NCBI GenBank assembly: GCA_022819585.1
Contig: JAJEGY010000025.1
Location: 1-36,124 of the forward strand
Direction: 5' to 3'
Length of the DNA stretch: 36,124 nucleotides
Origin: Dehalococcoidia bacterium
Lineage (GTDB): Bacteria; Chloroflexota; Dehalococcoidia; Lucifugimonadales; Lucifugimonadaceae
Below are positions 17,186 to 26,860 of the stretch, in pieces. Under the pieces are notes generated by a model. It searched no databases and was not told where the DNA came from. It worked only from the letters and a program-made list of their open reading frames with translations. The first letter of the stretch is position 1, and each line of letters opens with the position of its first letter. The position numbers and the translations under genes were made by a program.

Positions 17186-18220
17186 TCAGCGCGCCAGTTC
17201 GTTCGCAAATGTGAAGAGCGCCGGTAGACCGCCAGTGTGGAGAAAGATGATCGTTTCGTTGGGAGTGACGTTGGCTTCTCGGATCTCGTTGAGCAATGCA
17301 GCCATCACGGTGCCCGTGTAGTTGGGATCGAGGATTATGGCGTCGGTTTGTGCGGACATCTTTATTGCCTCGACGACTTCGGCGGTCATTATTCCATAGC
17401 CTTCGCCGACGAACTGGTCCAACACCCTCATGTCAGACTCGGCAAATGTTATCGGCAAATCCAGCAACTCTTTGATGTCATCAGCATGTTGGAAGATGTA
17501 CTCGTTCAGCGGCATGTCGTAGTTGACGGTAACGCCGGTGAAACGCCAATCCAAACCGAGGTTTTTCGCGGTCAGCATCAAGCCGCAGAGCGAACGGCCA
17601 GCGACGCCATAGATGTGGACGTTTTCGAGACCCAGTTCGTTGATCTGGTCGAGCAGCTCTAAGCCGCAACGTATGAAGCCCGCCATGCCTACTACGCGCG
17701 GGAAGAGATGCTCTTGCAGCCAGTAAACTTTAGCGCCTTCGGCTTCTAGCTGAGATTTGAGGTCTTGGGCGTATTGGTTGGCGTCGGCGGACTGGAACTG
17801 GTCTAATAGGTGCAGTTCGGCTCCCAGAAGTTTGTCGATGAGAAGGTTGCCCTGGACTTTGCGATGCGCCGCGTTTGTGAGGATCAGAATGTAGCGAAGG
17901 CCGGCCTTGTTCGCGGCAGCGGCAGTCATCCGTGCGTTGTTTGAGTGGTAGTCCATGATGTTGATCAGGGTGTCGTATCCCTGGTCGACGACATGAGGCA
18001 TCTCAAACTCGTAGTGTCGGGCTTTATTGCCTCCAAATGCTAGCCCGGTCATATCTTCCCGCTTGACGTATATCGGTGGAGCGGTGTGCCCTTCCTCTTG
18101 CAAGCGTTCCCGAAGGCGCGTCATCTCCTCCAAGGGAGTTGGCGTGTGGGCTATATCGACGCGTGGAAAGGCATCGATTCTGGCGGCAAGTTCTTCGCGG
18201 GTTAGCGTGCTGGTCAACAT
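17186..18220 (-). CDS. PLP-dependent D-cysteine desulfhydrase / ACC deaminase family protein
   Basis: 344 aa, fold type II PLP enzyme. The Schiff-base Lys lies in AFGGNKARHYEF, preceded by YVKREDMTGL. TNAAHRKVQGN, LDPNYTGTVMAAL and the C-terminal FLHTGGLPALFTF are typical of the D-cysteine desulfhydrase/ACC deaminase group. The loop that usually binds PLP phosphate, with a GSGGT/TGSTQAG-like sequence, reads GVAGRSLCG here, so substrate or activity may differ. The open frame reaches 18295, but the ATG at 18220 avoids overlap with the upstream gene and has AAGGA upstream. Confidence 0.85.
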   Translation of the reverse strand: MLTSTLTREELAARIDAFPRVDIAHTPTPLEEMTRLRERLQEEGHTAPPIYVKREDMTGLAFGGNKARHYEFEMPHVVDQGYDTLINIMDYHSNNARMTAAAANKAGLRYILILTNAAHRKVQGNLLIDKLLGAELHLLDQFQSADANQYAQDLKSQLEAEGAKVYWLQEHLFPRVVGMAGFIRCGLELLDQINELGLENVHIYGVAGRSLCGLMLTAKNLGLDWRFTGVTVNYDMPLNEYIFQHADDIKELLDLPITFAESDMRVLDQFVGEGYGIMTAEVVEAIKMSAQTDAIILDPNYTGTVMAALLNEIREANVTPNETIIFLHTGGLPALFTFANELAR

Positions 18221-18243
18221 TGGGTATCGAATTCCTTTGATAT

Positions 18244-18792
18244 CTAACGCCCGGGTATCTGGCCGTTTCCGCAGTAGCCCGCCTCTCGGGCCCATCGGTC
18301 AGAAACCTGGGCGGCTACGACTTCACCCGTGCAAGTTAATGTCCCATCGTCGCTACGTAACTCCGCGGTTAAAGTCGTTCGGCGGCGATCAAACTCCGTG
18401 ACCCTTGACCTTACGGTGAATGGCATGGATAGCGGGGTGGGTTTCAGGTAGTTGACATGGAGGGATGCAGTTGCGTACCAGAGAAGCGGACGTTCGCCGT
18501 CGCCTGCGTATCTACCGGCGCGTCGGTAGGCATCGGCAATGGCTGTGCATACAGAGTGGCAGTCGATGACGGCAGCGATGATGCCTCCGTTGACGATGTC
18601 GTGCGGCATCGCAGCGTGATGGGATTTGGGGACGAATCTACAGATGGAGATTTCGTCTTCCCAAACGGATTTGATGTTTAAGCCGTGTTGATTCCAAGCG
18701 CCGCAACCGAAACACGAATTGCCGAATAGCCCGTCTTGGACATACTCGGGCGCGGCTGGGAGAGTGGGGAGCGAAGCGTTAAGAGTTGTCAA
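18244..18792 (-). CDS. PaaI-type hotdog-fold thioesterase
   Basis: 182 aa. A hotdog-fold acyl-CoA thioesterase-like protein: CFGCGAWNQHGLNI at the N-terminus, HDIVNGGIIAAVIDCHSVCTA containing the central helix, then ASLHVNYLKPTPL and VVAAQVS. The HDIVNGG segment occupies the usual HGG catalytic-loop position. It starts with TTG, and the TTGA sequence overlaps the uvrA stop codon, suggesting translational coupling. The acyl substrate is unknown. Confidence 0.83.
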   Translation of the reverse strand: MTTLNASLPTLPAAPEYVQDGLFGNSCFGCGAWNQHGLNIKSVWEDEISICRFVPKSHHAAMPHDIVNGGIIAAVIDCHSVCTAIADAYRRAGRYAGDGERPLLWYATASLHVNYLKPTPLSMPFTVRSRVTEFDRRRTTLTAELRSDDGTLTCTGEVVAAQVSDRWAREAGYCGNGQIPGR

Positions 18793-21700
18793 CTTCTTCG
18801 GCTCCCGGCTCTTCGTCGTCGTCGACGGCGTCTAGGTCGAGAACCGTTTGTGGATGCCTTCGATTGTGCTGCAAGATCAACGTGATCTTCCAATATGTCG
18901 GCGATTTTGATTTCACCGTGTCCGTTTTCGCGCTGCCCGTTTTTGCTGCCATTGGTGGCGAGTTCGGTCACGTCGGAACCGGCGGCAGTCGAGTCGGGGA
19001 CGATTCCCGAGAAATCGCGAAGATAGTTGCCGGTAAACGATTCGTCGACAGAGGCGATGAACTCGGGAGTACCGACGGCTACCAGTTCTCCACCGTCATC
19101 GCCGGCGTATGGACCGAGATCGATGATCCAGTCCGCGTTTTTGATGAGGTCGAGGTGATGCTCGATGAGCAGGACTGTGTTGCCACTGTCAACTAGGCGG
19201 TGGAGAACAGTTAAGAGTTTGTCGGCATCGTCGAAGGACAGACCTGTAGTTGGTTCGTCAAGGATGTACAGCGTCTGTCCGGTGCCACGCTTTGAGAGTT
19301 CGGATGCGAGTTTGATGCGTTGTGCCTCACCGCCGGAGAGGGTCGTGGCCGGTTGGCCGAGATGGATATAGCCGAGTCCGACTTGAATCAGGGTTTCGAG
19401 TTTGGAGGAGATCTTTGGAATGTTTTCGAAGAGTTCGTGCGCTTCGGTAACGGTCATATTTAAGACATCAGAGATTGATGCATCCTTGAAGCGGATCTCG
19501 AGTGCTTCACGGTTGTATCGAGCGCCGCTGCATATCTCGCAAGGGACGGTTACGTCCGGAAGGAATTGCATCTCGATCTGGGTATATCCCGCCCCTGAGC
19601 ACGCTTCGCATCTACCGCCCCGAACGTTGAATGAGAAGCGTCCGGGGGTGTAGCCCCTAGCACGAGCTTCGGGCATTGTCGCAAAGAGTTCGCGGATTGG
19701 AGTGAAGACGCCAGTGTAGGTTGCGGGGTTGGAGCGTGGGGTTCTGCCAATGGGAGACTGGTCGATGTTGATGACCTTGTCGATGAGCGGCAGGCCGGTG
19801 ACATCGTCGTGCAGACCAGGTCGGTCCTTGGCTCGGTAGAAGTGTTGGGCCAGTCGCTTGAGGATGATCTCGTTGACCAAAGTGCTCTTGCCTGAGCCGG
19901 AGACCCCAGTTACGCAGACCAAGATGCCCAAAGGTATCTCGATGTCGACGTTTTTGAGGTTATTGGCTCTTGCACCAAGGACTTTGATCGCCTGGCCGTT
20001 GGTTTCGCGTCGATCTTTCGGTGTAGCGATCTCTTTTCGACCACTTAGATAGTCGCCTGTGATGGACCTCTCGGAGGAGATGATGGCTTGGATATCGCCC
20101 TCGGCTACAATGTGTCCGCCATGCTCCCCGGCTCCAGGGCCGAGATCAACGATATGATCGGCCGCGCGCATCACAGATTCGTCGTGCTCGACGATGAGGA
20201 CGGTGTTGCCCACGTCTCGAAGGCTCTTGAGCGTATTGATCAAGCGGTCGTTGTCATGAGGATGCAAACCCACGGAGGGTTCGTCGCAGACATAGAGGAC
20301 ACCCATCAAGCCAGAGCCGATTTGAGTTGCGAGCCGGATACGTTGACCTTCGCCACCGGACAGAGTCCCGGCGGATCGGTCGAGGGTGAGGTAATCGAGA
20401 CCGACTCTGGACAGGAACCCCAATCTGGATTCGATCTCTTTAAGGATTTGGTCAGCGATTGAGAGTTCACGGTCGGTTAGAGGTTCGGACACTTCGTGAT
20501 CGTCGTGTGGCCATTTTCCATCTCGACACGCATCCACCCATTGCAGCGCGTTGGCCACTGATTGACGCGTCACCTGCATGACGTTCATGCCGAGAAGAGT
20601 CACCGCGAGAGCGTCTGGCTTCAGGCGGTCTCCGCTGCACGTATTGCAGGTCCGTTGCGACATGTAGCGTTCGATGTCGTTGCGGACATTCTCGGATTCG
20701 GTGTTCGAGTGTCGGCGTTGCAGATTGGGGATCACACCCTCTATCCGACCGTTCCAAGTAAACTCAGCGCCCGAAGAGGTCCGATGCGTTAATCGCACTT
20801 TTTTACGGCCCGATCCATATAGAACGAGTTTCAGGTGTTCGGGTTCGAGTTCGGCGATGGGTTTGTTAAGCGGGACGTCGAAATGTTCGTTGAGGGCATT
20901 GAGCGGCCCCCAAGCCCATTGCGAGTTCTTGCCGTCGCGGCTCCACGGGGCCACGGCTCCATCTTCCAAGGCGACGGCTTTATCCGGTAGGACCAGATCG
21001 GGATCGATTTCCAGTCGGTATCCGATACCGGAGCAGTCGGTGCATGCGCCGAACGGAGTGTTGAAAGAGAAGTTTCGAGGTTCAAGCTCGGACATCGAGA
21101 TGTCGCAGTCTGGACATGCGAACTGTTCGGAGTAGGAGATGTCCTGCGGTTGACTGGCTTTCTGGTTGCGTTGCCGTTGCTTTTTGATAGTGCCCGCGGC
21201 GGTTGTGCTTCGGGCGCCGGAGGTGAGTTCTTCGATAAGATGTTCGGTCGGGTTTAGGACCGAGACCATTAACATGCCCTCGCCAGTTTTTAGGGCGGTC
21301 TCAACGGATTGAGTCAGGCGCTCGCGCTCAGTGGTGCTCCATACGACTATGCGATCGACGACGATTTCGATGTTGTGCCACTTGTTTTTGTTCAGAGCGA
21401 TCTCTTCGTCGAGCTGGAAGACTTCGCCGTTAACTCTTGCTCTGACGAAACCGGCGCGTCGGGCATCCTCAAAGATTGCGGTGTGTTCGCCCTTTTTGTG
21501 TTTGATGACAGGAGCTAGCAGGAGTAGCCGGGATCCTTCATCGAGGCGGAGGATCGAGTCGACAATCTGCTGAACGGTCTGACGTTGGACCGGTTTTCCG
21601 CAGTTACGACAATGAGGGCGTCCTGCGCGGGCGAAGAGGAGTCGGAGATAGTCGTATATCTCGGTTACAGTGCCGACAGTCGAACGAGGATTTCGCGAAA

Positions 21701-21974
21701 CGCCTTTCTGATCGATGGAGATCGATGGGCTAAGGCCATCGATATGATCGACCTCGGGTTTCTCCATCCGACCAAGGAATTGGCGAGCATATGCCGAGAG
21801 GCTTTCGACGTAGCGACGTTGTCCCTCAGCGTAGATGGTGTCAAACGCGAGGCTGCTCTTGCCGGAACCAGAGACACCAGTCACAACGACGAGCTTGTCA
21901 CGTGGAATGCGAACGTCGATGTTCTTGAGGTTGTGCTCTCGTGCGCCTCTGACTAAGATTTCGTTTTCAGACAT
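18789..21974 (-). CDS. uvrA: Excinuclease ABC subunit A
   Basis: UvrA is the damage-sensing ATPase dimer of nucleotide excision repair. This 1061-aa copy has the first Walker A GVSGSGKS at 33-40 and the second near residue 690. ABC signatures are [16 protein letters not shown] and [16 protein letters not shown]. Zinc-binding Cys pairs include CPDC/CTDC, CNTC, and CEAC/CEIC in the C-terminal zinc finger. The usual protein ends near 940-950. Here the last ~73 residues (about 989-1061) form a low-complexity polar tail ending in eight consecutive Arg and then AGSRRS. The downstream thioesterase start overlaps its stop. I saw no clear SOS operator upstream. Confidence 0.97.
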   Translation of the reverse strand: MSENEILVRGAREHNLKNIDVRIPRDKLVVVTGVSGSGKSSLAFDTIYAEGQRRYVESLSAYARQFLGRMEKPEVDHIDGLSPSISIDQKGVSRNPRSTVGTVTEIYDYLRLLFARAGRPHCRNCGKPVQRQTVQQIVDSILRLDEGSRLLLLAPVIKHKKGEHTAIFEDARRAGFVRARVNGEVFQLDEEIALNKNKWHNIEIVVDRIVVWSTTERERLTQSVETALKTGEGMLMVSVLNPTEHLIEELTSGARSTTAAGTIKKQRQRNQKASQPQDISYSEQFACPDCDISMSELEPRNFSFNTPFGACTDCSGIGYRLEIDPDLVLPDKAVALEDGAVAPWSRDGKNSQWAWGPLNALNEHFDVPLNKPIAELEPEHLKLVLYGSGRKKVRLTHRTSSGAEFTWNGRIEGVIPNLQRRHSNTESENVRNDIERYMSQRTCNTCSGDRLKPDALAVTLLGMNVMQVTRQSVANALQWVDACRDGKWPHDDHEVSEPLTDRELSIADQILKEIESRLGFLSRVGLDYLTLDRSAGTLSGGEGQRIRLATQIGSGLMGVLYVCDEPSVGLHPHDNDRLINTLKSLRDVGNTVLIVEHDESVMRAADHIVDLGPGAGEHGGHIVAEGDIQAIISSERSITGDYLSGRKEIATPKDRRETNGQAIKVLGARANNLKNVDIEIPLGILVCVTGVSGSGKSTLVNEIILKRLAQHFYRAKDRPGLHDDVTGLPLIDKVINIDQSPIGRTPRSNPATYTGVFTPIRELFATMPEARARGYTPGRFSFNVRGGRCEACSGAGYTQIEMQFLPDVTVPCEICSGARYNREALEIRFKDASISDVLNMTVTEAHELFENIPKISSKLETLIQVGLGYIHLGQPATTLSGGEAQRIKLASELSKRGTGQTLYILDEPTTGLSFDDADKLLTVLHRLVDSGNTVLLIEHHLDLIKNADWIIDLGPYAGDDGGELVAVGTPEFIASVDESFTGNYLRDFSGIVPDSTAAGSDVTELATNGSKNGQRENGHGEIKIADILEDHVDLAAQSKASTNGSRPRRRRRRRRAGSRRS

Positions 21975-22065
21975 TTAACTCTGTGGAGTGAAGGAATACA
22001 GGTTCTATTCGATTCTAGAGTAAGTTGCTTGGCGGTTTGCCCAAGTTTGTGATCGGCATTTGTGA

Positions 22066-22866
22066 TCAGTAATAGATTGCGTTTCCTACCCCTCCGCCCG
22101 CGGCGATGCCATCGCCGTTAATGGCCACAGCCTTGGGTGATGCGACGAATGCGGCGATGTAAGCGATTTCCGTTGCATCGATGAGTTTCCGGACTGAGTT
22201 CGCAGATGCCATTTCGTCAAGGATGGTTTCAACAGGGACGCCTTGGGCTTCGGCGCGTGCAGCGGCTACCTGCGGTGTAGCTTCAGTTCGAGTCCCGCCG
22301 GGGTGAATCACGACCGAGTTGATGCCGTACGGCCCGAGTTCATCGGCGAGGTTCTTAGTCAAGGCAGAGACGCCGACATTGCGGATCGACCCGACCGCTG
22401 AGCCGCTGGATCGGGAAGCGAGACCGGAGATGTTGATGATCCGTCCCCACCCTCGTTGCTTCATCGTGGGAGCCACCGCGCGGGCGCAGCGGAGGTATCC
22501 AAGAGTCTTGGTGTTGAGATCCTCGTGGAACGCTTGATCGGTCACCCCTTCGATGCCCGGCACTGGAGCCTGTCCGAGCGGCCTTGCAGCGTTGTTGACC
22601 AAGATGTCGATCCCGCCCAGCTGGAAGTCAGCCCGCGCCACCATGCTGTTCACGGACACAGTATCCGAAGTGTCGCACTCGATCGGATAGATGTTCCGGC
22701 CAGTGTCGGCTGCGATCTCCTTCGCGGTGGCTTGGAGCGGCTCGGCGTTTCGCGCACAGATCACAACGTCGCAACCTTCGCGTGCCAGTTCCCATGCAAT
22801 GGCCTTGCCGATGCCTCGACTTCCGCCAGTCACGATCGCTTTCTTGCCTTGAAGTTCCAAGTCCAT
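22066..22866 (-). CDS. SDR-fold protein lacking the canonical YxxxK
   Basis: 266 aa. A classical-length short-chain dehydrogenase/reductase: the N-terminal cofactor motif VTGGSRGIGKAIA, the NNAARPLG segment, INISGLASRSSG with the catalytic-position Ser, and LADELGPYGINSVVIHPGGTRTE. Where YxxxK should lie, the sequence aligns as GSIRN (within GSIRNVGVSALTK), so both the catalytic Tyr and Lys appear replaced. NAD(P) binding is likely; oxidoreductase activity is doubtful. The open frame extends to 22998, but the ATG at 22866 with GGAG upstream fits the family. Confidence 0.85.
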   Translation of the reverse strand: MDLELQGKKAIVTGGSRGIGKAIAWELAREGCDVVICARNAEPLQATAKEIAADTGRNIYPIECDTSDTVSVNSMVARADFQLGGIDILVNNAARPLGQAPVPGIEGVTDQAFHEDLNTKTLGYLRCARAVAPTMKQRGWGRIINISGLASRSSGSAVGSIRNVGVSALTKNLADELGPYGINSVVIHPGGTRTEATPQVAAARAEAQGVPVETILDEMASANSVRKLIDATEIAYIAAFVASPKAVAINGDGIAAGGGVGNAIYY

Positions 22867-23004
22867 GTTGCCGGTCTCCGGTGCGGTGTGAAGTGATTTG
22901 TAACAGGTTACTTTGGCTAACGTTGCAGACGCGCTTAACTGGCCAAACCGCGGAAAACGCGACAGTTTTACTCCAAAGAAAAACCGCCGTGCGGTCATCC
23001 CAGT

Positions 23005-23550
23005 TCAAAACAACCCCGTCAAAAACTCCCACCAAGCGACAACAACATCTACCGCGACATAGTTGTCCAAGACCTGCCAAACGTGCAATGTGTACTCCTG
23101 GAACAGCTTCAATGCCGTGCAAATCGCCAACCACCCAACGATCCGCCACCGCGTCCACTCATACTGCGGCCACCAATGACGCTGCGCTGCAATCGCCACA
23201 AACCAGAACTCGAACACATTCGGAAACACCATCAAAATCCACCGCTCCTGCACGAACTCAAACGTCACAAACCCGATTAACCGCAACCCGAACAACCAGA
23301 TCGCGACCGTCCGCCCCGGCCCGTCCCACTGTCGTACCGCCACCCACAGAAACGTCAACATGTAGACCTGATCCACCCACTTGTCGAACGCCTGATAATT
23401 CTTGACTCCCCCCAAACTGATCAGATTCATCATGAACAAGTCCGAAAAGTCCACCAAGATCGCCAGAATCGCCCCGATAAATGCCCACCACAGCACCGGC
23501 AAAGAACCCGCAACCCGGGCCATAGCGATTATCCACATCTCGAGCGTCAT
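23005..23550 (-). CDS. Small integral membrane protein, unknown function
   Basis: 181 aa, very rich in Trp, Phe and aliphatic residues, with about five predicted membrane segments and conserved-looking charged patches between them (VDFSDLFMMNL, EFVQERW, QYEWTRWRIVGW). I do not recognise a family. It has an excellent ribosome binding site (AGGAGG, 7 bases before the ATG), which supports it as a real gene. It is divergent from groES and upstream of the SDR gene. Confidence 0.75.
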   Translation of the reverse strand: MTLEMWIIAMARVAGSLPVLWWAFIGAILAILVDFSDLFMMNLISLGGVKNYQAFDKWVDQVYMLTFLWVAVRQWDGPGRTVAIWLFGLRLIGFVTFEFVQERWILMVFPNVFEFWFVAIAAQRHWWPQYEWTRWRIVGWLAICTALKLFQEYTLHVWQVLDNYVAVDVVVAWWEFLTGLF

Positions 23551-23586
23551 GTCTGCCTCCTGATGCTACCCGAATCAACTTTCTTC

Positions 23587-23614
23587 TTGCGATTGCGAAA
23601 TCCGAAAATATAAT
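23587..23614 (+). promoter_or_regulatory. groESL sigma-70 promoter
   Basis: TTGCGA (23587-23592), a 16-base spacer and a perfect TATAAT (23609-23614). Transcription would start near 23621, inside the CIRCE element, as expected for HrcA repression. Confidence 0.7.
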
Positions 23615-23619
23615 TGAAT

Positions 23620-23646
23620 CTGGCACTCGGCTACGCCGACTGCTAA
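23620..23646 (+). promoter_or_regulatory. CIRCE operator (HrcA binding site)
   Basis: CTGGCACTC, nine bases, then GACTGCTAA. Against the consensus TTAGCACTC-N9-GAGTGCTAA this is 7/9 and 8/9 matches with exact spacing. It sits just after the -10 of the groES promoter, so heat-shock derepression by HrcA is expected. hrcA itself is not in the window. Confidence 0.82.
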
Positions 23647-23731
23647 CGAAAATCGTAGACGTGGGCACGGGCACAAATACCGCCCGGCCACGAAAGCAAA
23701 ACCAAGCTACCGACAAGGAGGAAACACCCAA

Positions 23732-24028
23732 GTGACGGTTAACTTGAAGCCACTGAGCGACCGTGTCGTCGTCGAACCGGCAGACGAGGAACAGGCGACC
23801 AGCCCCGGCGGAATCATCATCCCCGACACCGCGAAAGAGAAGCCCCAGCAGGGCTCCATCGTGGCCGTCGGACCCGGCAGAGTTACAGACGAAGGCGCAA
23901 CCATCGACATGACTGTCAGCGTTGGCGACAGCGTCATTTACTCGAAGTACGCCGGAACCGAGTACTCCCAGAATGGGACCGAGTACCTCATCCTGCGTGA
24001 GTCCGACATCCTCGCCATCGTCGGATAA
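23732..24028 (+). CDS. groES: Co-chaperonin GroES
   Basis: GroES (98 aa) caps the GroEL folding chamber. [12 protein letters not shown] starts the protein, followed by the [19 protein letters not shown] mobile loop and YSKYAGTEY near the C-terminus. The start is GTG with a strong ribosome site (AAGGAGGAAA). groEL follows after 82 bases in the same heat-shock operon. Confidence 0.96.
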   Translation: MTVNLKPLSDRVVVEPADEEQATSPGGIIIPDTAKEKPQQGSIVAVGPGRVTDEGATIDMTVSVGDSVIYSKYAGTEYSQNGTEYLILRESDILAIVG

Positions 24029-24110
24029 CGCCGACAAACATCGACCAAATTACGGAATTCGTCGCCAAAGACCACAGGCCTAGACGACACCAAAAGGAGA
24101 AAAATAGCAA

Positions 24111-25739
24111 ATGCCAGCAAAAGATTTGCTGTTCGAAGAGGAGGCCCGTTCCAAGCTGAAGGAAGGCATCGACGTCCTCGCGAACACCGTTAAAAAGACC
24201 CTCGGCCCACGCGGCCAGAACGTCATCGTCGACAAGAAGTTCGGCCCCCCGCAGGTAAACTCCGACGGCGTAACCATCGCCAAGGAAGTCGACCTCGAAG
24301 ACCCCTTCGAGAACATGGGCGCACAGCTTCTAAAGGAAGCGTCCAAGAAGACCAACGACGACGCCGGTGACGGAACCACAACCTCAACCGTCCTCGCACA
24401 GGCCATCGTTGCCGAAGGCTTCAAGAACGTCGCCGCCGGCGCCGACCCCATGGCTATCAAGCGCGGCATGGAAAAGGCGATGGCCACCGTCCGCGAATCG
24501 ATCAAGAGCCAGTCCACCCCGGTCGACAGTTCCTCGCAGATCGCCAATGTGGCCGTCCTCTCTTCGCACGACGACGAGATGGGCACCTTGATTGCGGAAG
24601 TGATGGAGAAAGTCGGCAAGGACGGCGTCATCACCGTCGACGAGTCAAAGTCACTCTCATACGAGACCGACTTCGTCGAAGGTATGCAGATCGACCGAGG
24701 CTTCCTCTCCCCCTACTTCGTCACCAACCCCGACCGCCAGGAAGCGGTTCTTGACGACCCTTACATCTTGATCACCTCGCAGAAGATCTCGGCGGTCTCT
24801 GACCTGCTCCCGCTTCTCGAGAAGGTGCTCCAGACCAGCAAGAACATCCTCGTCATCGCTGAAGACGTCGAAGGCGAAGCCCTCGCCACACTCGTCGTCA
24901 ACAAGCTCCGCGGCACCCTCAACTGCGTCGCAGTCAAGGCTCCTGGCTTTGGCGACCGCCGCAAGGCAATGCTCCAGGACATCGCCATCCTCACCGGTGG
25001 CACCGTCATCTCCGACGAGATCGGACGCAAGCTCGACTCCACAACCCTCGAAGACCTTGGCAGGTGTAAACAGGTCGTTGTCAAGAAAGACGACACGACC
25101 TTCGTGGGCGGTACCGGCGATCAGTCCGAGATCCGCGGTCGGATGACCGAAATCCAAGCTCAGATCGAGGACACGACCTCCGATTACGACCGCGAGAAGC
25201 TCCAAGAGCGACTCGCCAAGCTATCGGGCGGCGTGGCCATCCTTCGTGTCGGCGCTGCTACCGAGATCGAGATGAAGGAGAAAAAGCAACGTGTCGAAGA
25301 CGCTCTGGAAGCGACTCGTGCGGCTGTTGAAGAAGGTATCGTACCCGGTGGCGGCTCAGTCCTGATCCGCGCCGCAAGCGCACTCGACGAACTCGTATTC
25401 GACGACGAAGACGAGCAGACTGGCGTGCAGATACTCTCGAAGTCACTACGAGAGCCCATCCGCATCATCGCCGGAAACTGCGGCTTTGAAGGCGCTGTCA
25501 TCCTTGACCGCGTCGCCGGCAACGACGACCTCAACTTCGGCTTCAACGCAATGACCGACGAGTACGGCAACATGATGGAAATGGGCATCGTAGACCCCGC
25601 AAAGGTCACACGCTCAGCCGTCGAGAACGCCGTCTCCGTCGCTGGCATGATCCTCACCACCGCTGCTCTAATCTCTGAGCAGCCCGAGCCTCCCATGCCC
25701 GGCGGCGGTATGCCACCCGGTGGCGGAATGGACTTCTAA
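24111..25739 (+). CDS. groEL: Chaperonin GroEL
   Basis: GroEL (542 aa) is the 60-kDa chaperonin that encloses unfolded proteins in an ATP-driven double ring. [18 protein letters not shown], the ATP-site [15 protein letters not shown], the hinge and apical region, and [16 protein letters not shown] are all present. The C-terminal Gly/Met-rich tail ends MPPGGGMDF. Length and start (AAAAGGAG upstream) are normal. It is likely the end of the operon, as a strong hairpin follows. Confidence 0.98.
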   Translation: MPAKDLLFEEEARSKLKEGIDVLANTVKKTLGPRGQNVIVDKKFGPPQVNSDGVTIAKEVDLEDPFENMGAQLLKEASKKTNDDAGDGTTTSTVLAQAIVAEGFKNVAAGADPMAIKRGMEKAMATVRESIKSQSTPVDSSSQIANVAVLSSHDDEMGTLIAEVMEKVGKDGVITVDESKSLSYETDFVEGMQIDRGFLSPYFVTNPDRQEAVLDDPYILITSQKISAVSDLLPLLEKVLQTSKNILVIAEDVEGEALATLVVNKLRGTLNCVAVKAPGFGDRRKAMLQDIAILTGGTVISDEIGRKLDSTTLEDLGRCKQVVVKKDDTTFVGGTGDQSEIRGRMTEIQAQIEDTTSDYDREKLQERLAKLSGGVAILRVGAATEIEMKEKKQRVEDALEATRAAVEEGIVPGGGSVLIRAASALDELVFDDEDEQTGVQILSKSLREPIRIIAGNCGFEGAVILDRVAGNDDLNFGFNAMTDEYGNMMEMGIVDPAKVTRSAVENAVSVAGMILTTAALISEQPEPPMPGGGMPPGGGMDF

Positions 25740-25792
25740 ACCAACTCCATTCCTAAACCAGGAACGGCGGAAGCTCTAAGCAATCGCCAAAG

Positions 25793-25824
25793 ACGCGTCG
25801 CATCGGTAACCCGGTGCGGCGCGT
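25793..25824 (+). terminator. Terminator hairpin after groEL
   Basis: ACGCG (25793-25797) pairs with CGCGT (25820-25824). The pairing continues inward through CGCA/TGCG and CGG/CCG with G-T wobbles around a short loop. It is followed by TGACGTTTCTT, a weak T-rich stretch. Confidence 0.6.
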
Positions 25825-25869
25825 TGACGTTTCTTACAGTGTCAGAATTTCTAAACCAAAACCGCATAA

Positions 25870-26724
25870 ATGAATCTCCCAGCCCAAAAAACCATATTCT
25901 GGCCAGCTCTCGCTCCCTTCAAAGCTGTTCCCAGACTCATTAACATCGGCGGCATCGATCTGGCCGCATCCCTAGCATTCTTCACCGTACTGTCACTACT
26001 TCCGCTCGTCGCTCTCATGGCGATGCTTCTCATCGCCATCGGACCTGCAGACAGCGTTGTCGACGTACTGACAGAACCCCTCTACTACCTCTTCCCTGCA
26101 TCCCTCGATCTCATTAATGAAGCCATTGGTAACCTCCTAGGCGGCTCCCTCACCATCGGCATCTTGGCAACCATCAACCTCATCATCGGAGCCAACGGTC
26201 TCTTCGCAGCCACCAGCCGCGCCATCAACCGAGTCTTCGGAGTTCGAAACACCAGAGCCATACGAGTCACTATCAAAAGCGTTGGACTAATCACCTTCCT
26301 AGTCGTTCTCTTCATGTTCTCAATAGGACTTTCAGGCGTCATACAAGCCCTCATCCGCCTCAGTCAAGAATCAGCTTCTATCACCCTCGGTCTATCCACC
26401 CTTGCAATCTTCATCCTCGGCACCTTCGCAACCATACTCCCCGCAATCTTCACAGCTGTCATATTCACAATCGTCTACTACCGAATACCCGACACCCCCG
26501 TCCAGTTGCGAGACGCGATCTTCGGTGCAATTATCGCCATCATCCTCTTCGAAATCGGCAAACACATATTCTTTTGGGCTAACAACCTCGACACCTATCG
26601 AGCTAACGTCTACGGCCCCATCACCTCAGTCGTCGTCCTCATGCTGTGGGCCTTCACCGCCTCCCTGATCTTCCTCTACGGCGCAGCAATAGCCAAAACC
26701 GCAAGCGAGCTGCGGCCGCGATGA
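25870..26724 (+). CDS. YihY/BrkB-family inner membrane protein, second copy
   Basis: 284 aa, six hydrophobic segments. Family features: DLAASLAFFTVLSLLPL near residue 30, GANGLFAATSRAINRVFG, a VYYRIPDTPV region and NVYGPITSVVVLMLWAFTASLIFLYGAAI. It is shorter than the copy at 16053, with little close similarity outside the family core, so it is an older paralogue rather than a recent duplicate. No good ribosome site is visible before the ATG. Confidence 0.86.
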   Translation: MNLPAQKTIFWPALAPFKAVPRLINIGGIDLAASLAFFTVLSLLPLVALMAMLLIAIGPADSVVDVLTEPLYYLFPASLDLINEAIGNLLGGSLTIGILATINLIIGANGLFAATSRAINRVFGVRNTRAIRVTIKSVGLITFLVVLFMFSIGLSGVIQALIRLSQESASITLGLSTLAIFILGTFATILPAIFTAVIFTIVYYRIPDTPVQLRDAIFGAIIAIILFEIGKHIFFWANNLDTYRANVYGPITSVVVLMLWAFTASLIFLYGAAIAKTASELRPR

Positions 26725-26860
26725 ACTTCCTCGGGTGACTATGGAAACGTGGCGCTCTGTGGGTGATTGGGACTGATATATCCAGACTCAGTTGATTCCG
26801 AGCGCCGTCGGATCGGGACAAATATTGTGAGTCGCTTCCGACCTCCGACTTCCTTACCTC

